Shown here: one piece after another, positions 7,866-15,422 of the stretch
Layout: every line of letters starts with the position of its first letter
Numbering within the stretch: position 1 is the stretch's first letter
Virus record (IMG/VR): IMGVR_UViG_3300025426_000051
Span: 1-43,038 of that record
Length of the DNA stretch: 43,038 nucleotides
Origin: a virus
Strand: one strand, 5' to 3'
Translations under genes and position numbers: made by a program
Notes under the pieces: model-generated
What the model saw: only the letters and a program-made list of their open reading frames with translations
Databases searched by the model: none
Told to the model about the DNA's origin: nothing

Positions 7866-8476
7866 GCGGAGTAGCAGGACACTTTTTTTATAAAGATACC
7901 ATCATTTCACAAAACCCAAACGTAGCGGGACCATTCAAAACATTATTTGAAACAATAAAACCAAATCAAATCCTTGAAGTTGGTACATCCCACGGAGGAT
8001 TAACATTGTTATTGAGAGATTTATTAGACGAATCGGGTTTATCTGAATGTCAATTAACATCGTATGATGTTTTAGATTTTCAGAGATACGGATTAGATAA
8101 AGCAATAAATGAGGGTGCTAAAATAAATTTCATACTTAAAAATGTTTTCAATCATCAATACAATGATTTAGTGGAAATAGATGAAATTGTTAATTATATC
8201 AAACAATCGGGCCCTACAATTGTATTGTGTGATGGTGGAAGTAAAAAGAACGAGTTTAAAATATTGTCTAAATTTTTAAAACCAGGTGATATTATTATGG
8301 CTCACGACTATGCTGCTAACCAGCAATATTTTGAAGAAAATATAAAAGATAAAATTTGGAACTGGTTAGAAATACAAGATTCAGATATACAAGAAGCGTC
8401 TGATGAAAATGGATTAACTCCATTCCAACAAGATAACTTTACCAACGTTGTTTGGGTTTGTAAAATAAAAAATTAA
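7862..8476 (+). CDS. CmcI-like SAM-dependent hydroxylase/methyltransferase
   Basis: This 204-residue Rossmann protein has L-E-V-G-T-S-H-G-G (38-46) as SAM-binding motif I, an acidic residue in S-Y-D-V-L-D (about 69), L-C-D-G-G-S (about 121-126) and M-A-H-D-Y-A (about 144-149). These match the cephalosporin hydroxylase (CmcI)/rhamnosyl O-methyltransferase family, common in polysaccharide and O-glycan clusters. It probably methylates a sugar added by the neighbouring transferases. It lacks the metal-binding C-terminal extension of some CmcI members. Confidence 0.75.
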   Translation: MSGVAGHFFYKDTIISQNPNVAGPFKTLFETIKPNQILEVGTSHGGLTLLLRDLLDESGLSECQLTSYDVLDFQRYGLDKAINEGAKINFILKNVFNHQYNDLVEIDEIVNYIKQSGPTIVLCDGGSKKNEFKILSKFLKPGDIIMAHDYAANQQYFEENIKDKIWNWLEIQDSDIQEASDENGLTPFQQDNFTNVVWVCKIKN

Positions 8477-8477
8477 T

Positions 8478-10151
8478 ATGTCTACAACAATAGTAACAGG
8501 TATTTGGGATATTAAAAGGGACCAATTATCAGAAGGATGGAATAGAAATTACGATCATTACTTAAATAACTTAGCTAAGTTGATGAAGTGTGATGATAAT
8601 ATGATAATTTATATTGAAGAAAAATATAAATCATTCGTTGAAGAAAGAAGGGACACTTCCAATACAATGATAATTGTTAGAGAACTCGATTGGTTCAAAA
8701 GTAATGGTGAAATGTGTAGTATGATTGAAAAAATAAGAACTAATCCTGATTGGTTTAATCAATCTGGTTGGTTACCTGAAAGTACTCAAGCAAAATTAGA
8801 AATGTATAATCCAATTGTTATGTCAAAAATGTTTTTGATGAATGACGCAGCAATATTGGATCCATTCAATTCAACTAATTTAGTTTGGATTGATGGAGCA
8901 TTGACAAATACAGTTCACGAAGGTTATTTTTGGCACGATAATGTAGTTAAAAATTTAGATAAGTTTTTCAATAAATTTAGTTTCGTTTGTTTTCCCTATG
9001 ACGGTAAAGTAGAAATACACGGATTCAAATATCAGGAGATTTGTCAATACGCTGAAGATGTAGTTAACAAAGTAGCTAGAGGTGGAATTTTTGGTGGTCC
9101 TAAAGAAATTATCAGTAGAGTAAACGACATTTACCATTCGTTATTGATGGAGACGCTATCAAAAGGTTTGATGGGTACTGAAGAAAGTATTTTTACGATT
9201 ATGGTCTACAAATATCCTGAACTTTTTCAGTACTACGAAATTGAAATGAATGGATTATTGGGGATGTTTTTCGAAAATCTAAAAAATAAAAATTTATACC
9301 CGAAAACAGAAAAAGCCGATACGATTAAAATTAATCCACACGATAAGAACAACGTCGCTCTTTATGTATTGACTTATAATTCACCAAGTCAATTTGAAAA
9401 ACTCTGCTTATCTTTTGGTGAATATGATGAAGATTTTTTGAATAAACCAAAGAAATATCTTATCAATAATTCATTGGATCACACTACAGATGAAGCTTAT
9501 AATAACTTATGTGTTCAATACGGATTTGAAGAAATTAAAAAAGATAATATAGGTATTTGTGGTGGTAGACAATTTATAGCTGAACACGCAGATGAAAATG
9601 GATTCGACTATCATTTCTTTTTTGAGGATGATATGTTTTTTTATATGGGTGAGGATGAATTTTGTAAGAATGGTTTTAGAAGAAAAATTAAAAATTTCTA
9701 TGATATTGTTATGAATATTACTTGGAATGAGAATTTTGATTTTTTAAAATGGAATTTTACGGAATTTTTCGGTGATAACAGTAAACAATGGGCTTGGCAT
9801 AATGTACCTGCAGGAGTTAGAGCTGAATTATTTCCTGAAAAACCCGTTAAAACAACAATTGATACCAATGCTGCTCCATTCTTAAAATTCAAAAATATAA
9901 AATCATACAGAAAAGTTCCATATGCAACTGGCGAGATTTATTATTGTAATTGGCCTCAAGTGGTTTCAAAAGAAGGAAATAGAAAAATGTTTTTAGATAT
10001 TAAATGGGCCCATCCATTTGAACAAACTTGGATGTCTTATATGTACCAAGAAACGTTGAAAGATAATTTATATCCGGGTATTTTATTAGCAACACCTACC
10101 GAGCATAATAGATTTGATTTTTATTCCGGTAGCCATAGAAGGGAAAATTGA
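8478..10151 (+). CDS. Two-domain glycosyltransferase: YibB/HtrL-like + GT-A
   Basis: In this 557-residue protein the N-terminal 270 residues start MSTTIVTGIWDIKRD, followed by Y-I-E-E-K-Y and N-P-I-V-M-S-K-M, as in the YibB/HtrL family found in LPS clusters. From about residue 290 (VALYVLTYNSPSQFEKLC) a second GT-A-like domain begins, with ICGGRQFIAEHA and F-F-E-D-D-M-F-F-Y (about 378-386) as the DxD-like site. The fusion would couple two sugar additions in one polypeptide. The C-terminal tail (about 440-557) is aromatic-rich and unassigned. It is the last gene of the operon. Confidence 0.75.
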   Translation: MSTTIVTGIWDIKRDQLSEGWNRNYDHYLNNLAKLMKCDDNMIIYIEEKYKSFVEERRDTSNTMIIVRELDWFKSNGEMCSMIEKIRTNPDWFNQSGWLPESTQAKLEMYNPIVMSKMFLMNDAAILDPFNSTNLVWIDGALTNTVHEGYFWHDNVVKNLDKFFNKFSFVCFPYDGKVEIHGFKYQEICQYAEDVVNKVARGGIFGGPKEIISRVNDIYHSLLMETLSKGLMGTEESIFTIMVYKYPELFQYYEIEMNGLLGMFFENLKNKNLYPKTEKADTIKINPHDKNNVALYVLTYNSPSQFEKLCLSFGEYDEDFLNKPKKYLINNSLDHTTDEAYNNLCVQYGFEEIKKDNIGICGGRQFIAEHADENGFDYHFFFEDDMFFYMGEDEFCKNGFRRKIKNFYDIVMNITWNENFDFLKWNFTEFFGDNSKQWAWHNVPAGVRAELFPEKPVKTTIDTNAAPFLKFKNIKSYRKVPYATGEIYYCNWPQVVSKEGNRKMFLDIKWAHPFEQTWMSYMYQETLKDNLYPGILLATPTEHNRFDFYSGSHRREN

Positions 10152-10200
10152 TATATTTATTACTACACAAAAACACCATAATAAACTAAACAAACCCCAG

Positions 10201-10468
10201 ATGGACGACGGTGATAGTAAAACAAATACACAAAATCAAACATCATTTTTCTCACAAAGAGAAAAGATTGATGTTTTACAAAGAGACATCTCTGATGTTA
10301 GCAATGTTCTTCCTACCTTTTGGATACGATGCCCTTTTCAAATTAATAATGGACGCAACTGGTTCGTATTGGATAGCCGATATCGTTTTCTATTCTATTT
10401 CGGGATCTTTCTTTACGTTATACTTTTTATTCACGAGATACTTAAATAAAGAAAAAACCTCCAATTAG
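10201..10468 (+). CDS. Small two-helix membrane protein, apparently frameshifted
   Basis: Two overlapping frames each hold half of a plausible protein. From ATG 10201 one frame gives a polar N-terminus ending KIDVLQRDISDVSN. The +1 frame gives MFFLPFGYDALFKLIMD and two membrane helices, ending at TAG 10468. Joining them near 10305-10315 makes one protein of about 88 residues. Read without a shift, the membrane part could start at ATG 10271. The stop overlaps the convergent gene's stop, and both genes share a terminator. The function is unknown. The frame change could be programmed, a mutation or a sequencing error. Confidence 0.55.
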
Positions 10469-10484
10469 GAGGTTTTCTTTTTTT
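10454..10484. terminator. Shared bidirectional terminator
   Basis: AAAACCTCC (10454-10462) pairs with GGAGGTTTT (10468-10476), with T-tracts on both strands. The stop codons of the two convergent genes lie inside the hairpin. Confidence 0.75.
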
Positions 10485-10608
10485 CGTCTGGTTTTTGTAA
10501 ACCTTTCTTTAATTCTTCTTTTTTGGTGTTATCACCTTTAATTGCTGACTTATGCTTTTCAAGAATTTTCTTTTTTTCTTGGTCAGTCATTCCAAATGGA
10601 TTACTCAT
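10465..10608 (-). CDS. Small lysine-rich protein (47 aa)
   Basis: ATG at 10608 opens MSNPFGMTDQEKKKILEKH, and the product is rich in Lys and Glu to the stop at 10465. The opening (T-D-Q-E-K-K-K-I-L-E-K-H) is helical and resembles the short helical N-termini of the virion-type proteins nearby. No cysteine or catalytic motif is present. It is convergent with the membrane-protein gene. The function is unknown; nucleic-acid or capsid association is possible from charge. Confidence 0.6.
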   Translation of the reverse strand: MSNPFGMTDQEKKKILEKHKSAIKGDNTKKEELKKGLQKPDEKKKTS

Positions 10609-10611
10609 AGT

Positions 10612-10902
10612 TTATATTTTATTCATTATTGTTAAACACTCTTCTTTTTTATATTTCAATACCTGACATTTCTCATAATCTTCTATGTCTATAAGGGCTT
10701 GGGTTAAAACATCGATTATTTCTATGTAAAATTCTAAATCATTATCATAGATTAAGATTGTCCTGTTATTATTATAATCAATTAATGTTTCATAGTCAAT
10801 AGAAATCACATAATTATATATCATTTCTAAATCATTATCGTGATAATTGTCTACTTGTAATATTCTCGTAGCTTTTAACAAAAAATTATATGCAGGGTAC
10901 AT
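10612..10902 (-). CDS. Hypothetical acidic 96-aa protein
   Basis: This is a mostly helical protein with many Tyr, Asn and Asp residues (repeated D-N and Y-N-N). No domain is recognised. It starts at 10902 behind a GTATTTATAGT element that overlaps the end of the upstream gene, and it is followed at once by the 47-aa gene, so the three genes 11254-10465 may be one unit. Confidence 0.6.
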   Translation of the reverse strand: MYPAYNFLLKATRILQVDNYHDNDLEMIYNYVISIDYETLIDYNNNRTILIYDNDLEFYIEIIDVLTQALIDIEDYEKCQVLKYKKEECLTIMNKI

Positions 10903-10913
10903 ACTATAAATAC
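10903..10913 (-). promoter_or_regulatory. ATATTTATA-type element (GTATTTATAGT)
   Basis: It abuts the start codon at 10902 on the minus strand and overlaps the upstream gene's stop codon. Confidence 0.35.
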
Positions 10914-11254
10914 TACAAAATATTCCTCATTTTTTTGTCTAAGATTTTGAAACATTCATAAAATCCTTCTATTTCAATATCCTCCCGATTTTGTTTGGAA
11001 CAATCGCCCAAACCAAAAACAACCCCATTACTCAAAGATACTGAAAATATCCATTGGGACGGTTTACATATCTCAGTAGTTAAATAAACACCTTCTTTAT
11101 CAAAAAAATAATAGAGTTTTTTAATATCATAAAAATAAAGACTCGAAATGCTTATAATTCCTAAGTTTGGAAACATCCTTTCCTTGAATCTTTTAAAGGC
11201 AATAGGATATAAAAATTCAATCGTATACCAGTCCATACTTTTAATTATGTTCAT
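10913..11254 (-). CDS. Hypothetical 113-aa protein
   Basis: This is a mixed alpha/beta protein with W-Y-T-I-E-F-L-Y near the N-terminus and one Cys-Lys-Pro-Ser-Gln-W-I-F-S-V-S-L strand pair around residues 62-73. No family is recognised. It is transcribed divergently from 11332-11571, with an AT-rich gap of 77 bp that has no clear -7 box. Confidence 0.6.
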   Translation of the reverse strand: MNIIKSMDWYTIEFLYPIAFKRFKERMFPNLGIISISSLYFYDIKKLYYFFDKEGVYLTTEICKPSQWIFSVSLSNGVVFGLGDCSKQNREDIEIEGFYECFKILDKKMRNIL

Positions 11255-11331
11255 TTTAGTTGATTTTATATATATGACTTATAAAAAAAAATTTCTTTTG
11301 AAAAAAAACCAAATAATTATGATTATTTGAA

Positions 11332-11571
11332 ATGAATATATTAGAACATTATTACATAGAAGATAAGAAAACCCTTTATATTGAATTTTCAACAAAAGAA
11401 GATGGTGACGATTTTTATCGAATTTTAGAATTGGGTTTTGAAGATATTGAATACTATTCCCCCACTATCATTTATGAGGATGAATTAAGAAGTATTGACG
11501 AGATTTTTATATTTGACCTTATTGAGCAATATTTATTAGATAACGATCTACCAGAGGAACAGAAACTCTGA
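11332..11571 (+). CDS. Hypothetical acidic 79-aa protein
   Basis: This is an acidic, aromatic-rich protein (EHYYIEDKKTLYIEFSTKEDGDDFYRILE) that looks like a compact alpha/beta fold of beta-beta-alpha type. There is no catalytic motif. It ends just before the ATATTTATAT element that precedes the HExxH gene. The function is unknown. Confidence 0.6.
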   Translation: MNILEHYYIEDKKTLYIEFSTKEDGDDFYRILELGFEDIEYYSPTIIYEDELRSIDEIFIFDLIEQYLLDNDLPEEQKL

Positions 11572-11580
11572 TATTTATAT
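11571..11580 (+). promoter_or_regulatory. ATATTTATAT element
   Basis: It lies 4 nt before the ATG at 11585 and overlaps a TATATTTG box. If it acts as a -7 element the mRNA would be nearly leaderless. Confidence 0.5.
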
Positions 11581-11584
11581 TTGT

Positions 11585-11944
11585 ATGACCGATAATCAAA
11601 AAGAACAACTTAAAAATTTTGCTAAATTTGTAAGAGAAAAATTGGAACTTGAAAAAGCCCCTATTATTTCTATTCAAAATGGTAGAGGTGATTTGAAAAC
11701 AACAGCAAATTACGATTATACCAAGGAAAAAAAAGTTATTAAGGTAAATGCTAAGAACAGAGCATTGGTTGACGTAATGAGGAGCTTAGCGCACGAAATG
11801 ACCCATCACAAACAATATGAACAAGGTAGACTCAAAGTTAAACCACCAGATATTGGAGGTGAAATTGAGGATGAAGCTAATGCCAAAGCGGGTCAGTTTA
11901 TTAAAATGTATTCAAAAATAGACCCATCAATATACGATTTCTAA
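11585..11944 (+). CDS. HExxH metallopeptidase-like protein (gluzincin type)
   Basis: In this 119-residue protein residues 70-74 read H-E-M-T-H, and G-G-E-I-E-D-E-A-N-A-K-A follows (about 91-102), giving the HExxH...E-x-x-A pattern of gluzincins. The N-terminal helix (KEQLKNFAKFVREKLELE) and the strand VIKVNAKN resemble an IrrE/SprT-like minimal peptidase. It is co-directional with the virion-type genes downstream, so it could process or be packaged with them; that is inference. It is unrelated in detail to the other two HExxH genes at 1371 and 22010. Confidence 0.75.
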   Translation: MTDNQKEQLKNFAKFVREKLELEKAPIISIQNGRGDLKTTANYDYTKEKKVIKVNAKNRALVDVMRSLAHEMTHHKQYEQGRLKVKPPDIGGEIEDEANAKAGQFIKMYSKIDPSIYDF

Positions 11945-11983
11945 AAATATTCATTCTCTCGATTAAAATATGTATATTCTTTG

Positions 11984-11993
11984 ATATTTATTA
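11984..11993 (+). promoter_or_regulatory. ATATTTATTA element
   Basis: It lies 3 nt before the ATG at 11997 in the sense orientation. Confidence 0.5.
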
Positions 11994-11996
11994 CCT

Positions 11997-12275
11997 ATGA
12001 AGGTATGTATAACCGAAAAACAACTTAAACTATTATTATCCAAACGTATTCAAGAAATTGAATTAGGTGAGGCTGATGAGGCACCATCAAGTGGTGATTC
12101 ATCTCCTAAATCAGGAACATCGGATAAACAATCAGGTGGTAACGGTTATCCTGAAGTATCTAAATGGGAAGACGTTGTGAAAATAACGAGAGGAGTTGCT
12201 AACCCAATTGATTATAAGTTGAAATGGGAAGATGAGATTGATATAACAAGAGGACCCGATAATCAATTAAAGTAA
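11997..12275 (+). CDS. Probable virion-associated protein with duplicated KWED-ITRG motif
   Basis: This 92-residue protein has a helical N-terminus ending I-E-L-G-E then A-D-E-A, a Ser/Gly/Asp-rich linker, and a C-terminal repeat: K-W-E-D-V-V-K-I-T-R-G (about 57-67) and K-W-E-D-E-I-D-I-T-R-G (about 76-86). The E-L-G-E|A context resembles the (L/I)xE cut site of T4-type prohead proteases. The repeats may bind a partner protein. It leads the run of structural-type genes at 12-15 kb. The function is inferred from context only. Confidence 0.6.
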   Translation: MKVCITEKQLKLLLSKRIQEIELGEADEAPSSGDSSPKSGTSDKQSGGNGYPEVSKWEDVVKITRGVANPIDYKLKWEDEIDITRGPDNQLK

Positions 12276-12284
12276 TATTTATAT
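12275..12284 (+). promoter_or_regulatory. ATATTTATAT element
   Basis: It lies 4 nt before the ATG at 12289 and begins on the last base of the previous gene's stop codon. Confidence 0.5.
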
Positions 12285-12288
12285 ATTA

Positions 12289-13494
12289 ATGGACTATAGA
12301 AAAAAACAATTTACAGAAAAAACAACATTATTTGGTTTGATACCAAAAAGAGGATATGTTTTTGAAGCATTAGCAACTGTAAATGGTCGTTATATTATTA
12401 TTCAAGATAGTGTGTTCGATTTACAAGAACAAGTCACAATAGGTAATTTATGGGATTCATTGGATATTTTTAAAACAATATTTCAAAATACTGAGGTTGA
12501 AGATAAAGAATATGGAATTGTAAAAGAAAGTATTTTAAAACTTCCATTGTTAGAAACAAAACAAAATTTACACGAATTAAGAGATTTATTGATTGAATGG
12601 AGTTTTTTTGATGATACTTGGGTTGGTAAGCAATTGAAAAATGCAGGAACGAGTATTGCTGATGCAGCAAGTGAGGCTTGGGAAGGAGCAAAAAAATTAG
12701 GACTTGCTATAAGTAAAGGTGATTGGGGTCAAATTTTAGGTTTATTAGCAAAAGGGGTAAGATTCATATTAAGGAAACTTAAAGATGCTTTATATAGTAA
12801 TTTAGGGATGATTGTTGATGGTATTTTATTAGCAACAGGTGTTGGTAAAGGAGCACAAATGGTTGCTTGGGGTTTAGTATTAGCTTTAGACGTTTATCAA
12901 TTTATTTTTAATGATTACCCTAGTGATGAGGCAAATAAAGCAACTTGGCAAAAATTATTAGATATTGGTTTAGACGCTATGGGCTTTATTTTTGCTGGTG
13001 GTGTTGCAAAAGCTTCTAAAATATTATTAAGACCAATATTAGAAGTTGGTGCAGAAGATAGTGCTAAAATAGCAAAAACTGTGGCAGAAAATCCTGAAAT
13101 GAAATCCACATTAGTAAAAATTGGAGATGCCATTTCAAATGTCCCTCAAAAATTAGCATCAGTACAAACATCTTTAACTAAAACTTTTCCTAAAGGGGCT
13201 GAATTTATTGGTGGTATTTTGGGTAAGTTAGGAAGTGCTTTAAGTGGATTAAAAAATTTTATAATCAAAATAACTGGTGGTGCAGGAAAATTAGGAAAGG
13301 GAATTAGAGCAGGTGCAATTGGTGGTGGTATAACATATGCATTAGACCCTGCAAGAAAAGCAGCGGAAGGAAGTGAAAATGGTTTGAAAAAATTATATAG
13401 TCCAGAAATGGTAAAAACACAAAACATAAAACCTAAAATTGATTATAGTAATTATAGTGAAGACGAATTAGAATCGCAGATTAATGCTGCTTAA
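12289..13494 (+). CDS. Probable internal virion protein with membrane-active Gly/Ala-rich segments
   Basis: This 401-residue protein has a soluble alpha/beta N-terminal domain (1-110, aromatic strands then helices). From about 120 it is a long Ala/Gly/Ile/Leu-rich region with several amphipathic or hydrophobic helices (KGAQMVAWGLVLALDVYQFIF about 188-208, IGLDAMGFIFAGGVAKA, KLGKGIRAGAIGGGITYAL). Such glycine-zipper helices are typical of phage internal or ejection proteins that enter the host membrane. No enzyme motif is visible. The start follows an ATATTTATAT element, and the next gene follows after 14 bp with the same element. Confidence 0.62.
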   Translation: MDYRKKQFTEKTTLFGLIPKRGYVFEALATVNGRYIIIQDSVFDLQEQVTIGNLWDSLDIFKTIFQNTEVEDKEYGIVKESILKLPLLETKQNLHELRDLLIEWSFFDDTWVGKQLKNAGTSIADAASEAWEGAKKLGLAISKGDWGQILGLLAKGVRFILRKLKDALYSNLGMIVDGILLATGVGKGAQMVAWGLVLALDVYQFIFNDYPSDEANKATWQKLLDIGLDAMGFIFAGGVAKASKILLRPILEVGAEDSAKIAKTVAENPEMKSTLVKIGDAISNVPQKLASVQTSLTKTFPKGAEFIGGILGKLGSALSGLKNFIIKITGGAGKLGKGIRAGAIGGGITYALDPARKAAEGSENGLKKLYSPEMVKTQNIKPKIDYSNYSEDELESQINAA

Positions 13495-13495
13495 A

Positions 13496-13504
13496 ATATT
13501 TATA
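13496..13504 (+). promoter_or_regulatory. ATATTTATA element
   Basis: It lies 4 nt before the ATG at 13509, directly behind the previous gene's stop. Confidence 0.5.
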
Positions 13505-13508
13505 AAAT

Positions 13509-14624
13509 ATGGAAAAGAATTTATTACAAGAAATAAAAAGAATGCGTGAAATAATGAATCTTAATGAAAATGAAAATTTATTATTTGAACAATCTTGGCT
13601 TAAAAATTTGTTTAGTATAGAAGGTGAAGATGCTGCAAGAGCATTAGGTAAAGATTTGAAAACAGGAGCATCAGAAGATTTGATTCAAGCACTTAAAAGT
13701 GGAGATGAAAATTTAATAGCAGCAGCTAAAAGTAGATTATTTGATGATGTTGCCAAAAAATTAGCAAGCGAAGGTATAGATTTGAAACAATATATGGAAA
13801 TTAATCCAACAACGGGTAAACCTCAATTTAATTTTCAAAAAATGAAAGCTACCGGAGCTAAAGGGAAAATAATAAGCGCATTAGGCGTTGATAGTCCTCA
13901 AGCATATGCCGATTTTATGGTTGATTTCAAAAACAAAAATAAAAGTTTTTTTAACCAATCTGCAGAAGATTTAGGTTCTGGTGCTGGTAAAACAACAACT
14001 AATGGTGAAACTGTTGGAAATGAAACAAATGAATTTATTAATCAAGTTGACCCAAAAGAATTTCAAGATTGGGCAGATGCTATAGAATTAAGATTTGGTA
14101 AAAATTTTGGTTCTGATAAGTTAAAGAGAGCGGCTATAGATTACGCTTCAAAATTACCAGGCCAAACATTAGATCAAAAAATAAAATATCTTGAAGAAAA
14201 TTTATCATCATTAGATGCGGTGTTTGCTAATAGAGCAGCAAATGCGACAGGAAAAAGGATCTCTTACTATCAAGGTATAAGAACGTTTATCGCTGATTTA
14301 GGAAGTATGATGAGACAATTACCAAGAAATCCAAAACAATTTGCAGGTATGGCTTTTAGAATTCTATCAGGTTTTGCGGTAATTGGTGCTGTTGGGGGTA
14401 TCATAAAACCTGAAGAAGGTCACGGTCGTCTTTATAGTGCTATGAATGGCGTTAGTTTTGGTTTGTTAGGTATGTTTAATGATGCTCCAACAAAACCATC
14501 AGTAACAGGTGCCGGAAGTACTCCTACTCAAACATCAGCAGATAACAGCGCCACAAATACAAGCACAGGAACACAAACAACAAATGCAACCCCAACTCAA
14601 ACTAAAAAATTAACTTGGTATTAA
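13509..14624 (+). CDS. Probable internal virion protein with capsid-targeting-like N-terminus
   Basis: In this 371-residue protein the first 32 residues are a basic amphipathic helix (KNLLQEIKRMREIM) followed by N-L-N-E and L-L-F-E, both matching (L/I)xE prohead-protease-type sites. The middle (60-240) is helical and charged. Around 275-320 it has hydrophobic Gly-rich segments (FAGMAFRILSGFAVIGAVGG and MNGVSFGLLGMF). The C-terminal 40 residues are Thr/Gln/Asn-rich low complexity. This fits a packaged protein injected with DNA. It is two bases ahead of 14626-15222. Confidence 0.62.
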   Translation: MEKNLLQEIKRMREIMNLNENENLLFEQSWLKNLFSIEGEDAARALGKDLKTGASEDLIQALKSGDENLIAAAKSRLFDDVAKKLASEGIDLKQYMEINPTTGKPQFNFQKMKATGAKGKIISALGVDSPQAYADFMVDFKNKNKSFFNQSAEDLGSGAGKTTTNGETVGNETNEFINQVDPKEFQDWADAIELRFGKNFGSDKLKRAAIDYASKLPGQTLDQKIKYLEENLSSLDAVFANRAANATGKRISYYQGIRTFIADLGSMMRQLPRNPKQFAGMAFRILSGFAVIGAVGGIIKPEEGHGRLYSAMNGVSFGLLGMFNDAPTKPSVTGAGSTPTQTSADNSATNTSTGTQTTNATPTQTKKLTWY

Positions 14625-14625
14625 A

Positions 14626-15222
14626 ATGAATGAGATATATCTAAAAAAATTATGGGACGCTCTTCAAGGAAATTTTGATGTTGGGACATATGAAGAATTT
14701 AAATCTCATATGGGAACACCAGAATTACGAAAAAAGTTTTATGACGTTATAACAGCTGAACATTTTGATATAGGTCCTTGGGGAGCGTTCGAAGCTCATT
14801 TAAGCGGTCAACTAATACCTGCATATGTTGGTACCGCAAAAGAATTTGTTGATCAAAAATCAACTAACTGGATGGTTTGTAAAGATGGTTTTCCTCCTAG
14901 TGGCATTCCATATGGATGTAAAAGTGACACTATAAGATTAATAAAACATATGTTAGGTTCAAGTAGTACAAATGATGGTGTTTACGGTAATGATTTTATC
15001 CAACAATTAGTAAATGATGGTTTTATAACTCCCGATAAAGGTGAGCAATACAAGAAAGACCATTCATTCAGAATAACTAAAGATTTATATAACCAAATAA
15101 GTCAAAGGCCAATGACTCACGATAAATTGGTCTTCAACCCATCTACTATTGCCGATGTTGATAGTGTAAATGAGTCAATAAAAATTAACACTAAAAAGGC
15201 TTTGAAATCTTACTTTAATTAA
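14626..15222 (+). CDS. Hypothetical protein with two FD(V/I)G-F-E/K repeats
   Basis: This 198-residue protein has N-F-D-V-G-T-Y-E-E-F-K-S-H-M (about 15-28) and H-F-D-I-G-P-W-G-A-F-E-A-H-L (about 45-58), two copies of a short helical repeat separated by a P-E-L-R-K-K-F-Y-D-V segment. I recall this repeat from large proteins of Bacteroidota phages and mobile elements but cannot name a function. The C-terminal 130 residues contain G-S-S-S-T-N-D-G-V-Y-G-N-D-F, a pattern like peptidoglycan-binding repeats (xDGxxG). It is probably virion-associated. Confidence 0.6.
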   Translation: MNEIYLKKLWDALQGNFDVGTYEEFKSHMGTPELRKKFYDVITAEHFDIGPWGAFEAHLSGQLIPAYVGTAKEFVDQKSTNWMVCKDGFPPSGIPYGCKSDTIRLIKHMLGSSSTNDGVYGNDFIQQLVNDGFITPDKGEQYKKDHSFRITKDLYNQISQRPMTHDKLVFNPSTIADVDSVNESIKINTKKALKSYFN

Positions 15223-15230
15223 ATTAAAAG

Positions 15231-15239
15231 ATATTTATA
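15231..15239 (+). promoter_or_regulatory. ATATTTATA element before a 24-aa gene
   Basis: It lies 12 nt upstream of the ATG at 15252. Confidence 0.4.
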
Positions 15240-15251
15240 ATTAGAGTTTAA

Positions 15252-15326
15252 ATGGTTTGGTCACCATTAAACGATAATACTTTAAAACGAAAAGGAGGTA
15301 TTCCAAATCTCGACATTGAGGCGTAA
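15252..15326 (+). CDS. Tiny 24-aa gene ending in a terminator loop
   Basis: The frame from ATG 15252 to TAA 15326 encodes 24 residues opening M-V-W-S-P-L-N-D-N and ending I-P-N-L-D-I-E-A. It is preceded by the ATATTTATA element at a typical distance and a purine-rich stretch. Its TAA is the loop of the hairpin GAGGC-GTAA-GCCTC, a compact arrangement that argues for a real gene. No family is recognised; it might be a small virion peptide or a leader. Confidence 0.45.
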   Translation: MVWSPLNDNTLKRKGGIPNLDIEA

Positions 15327-15342
15327 GCCTCTTTGTTGTTTT
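15318..15342 (+). terminator. Terminator with GTAA tetraloop
   Basis: GAGGC (15318-15322) and GCCTC (15327-15331) close a GTAA tetraloop, followed by TTTGTTGTTTT. It ends the forward virion-type operon. Confidence 0.7.
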
Positions 15343-15352
15343 ATACCCTTTC

Positions 15353-15383
15353 AATAAAAAACCCCTACATTTCTGTAAGGGTT
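15353..15383 (-). terminator. Terminator of the tmRNA
   Basis: Read on the minus strand, AACCCTTACA pairs with TGTAGGGGTT (one mismatch) around a short loop, followed by TTTTTATTG. It lies 40 nt beyond the tmRNA 3' end. Confidence 0.7.
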
Positions 15384-15422
15384 CCTGAGTGGCAAACAAA
15401 ATTGATAAGATTTCAATTGTTG

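Noticed and set aside
3682-10151. Host surface-glycan operon in a bacterial chromosome
   Set aside because: The tRNA cluster, tmRNA, mobile nucleases and gene density favour a phage, although the glycan genes were probably captured from bacteria.
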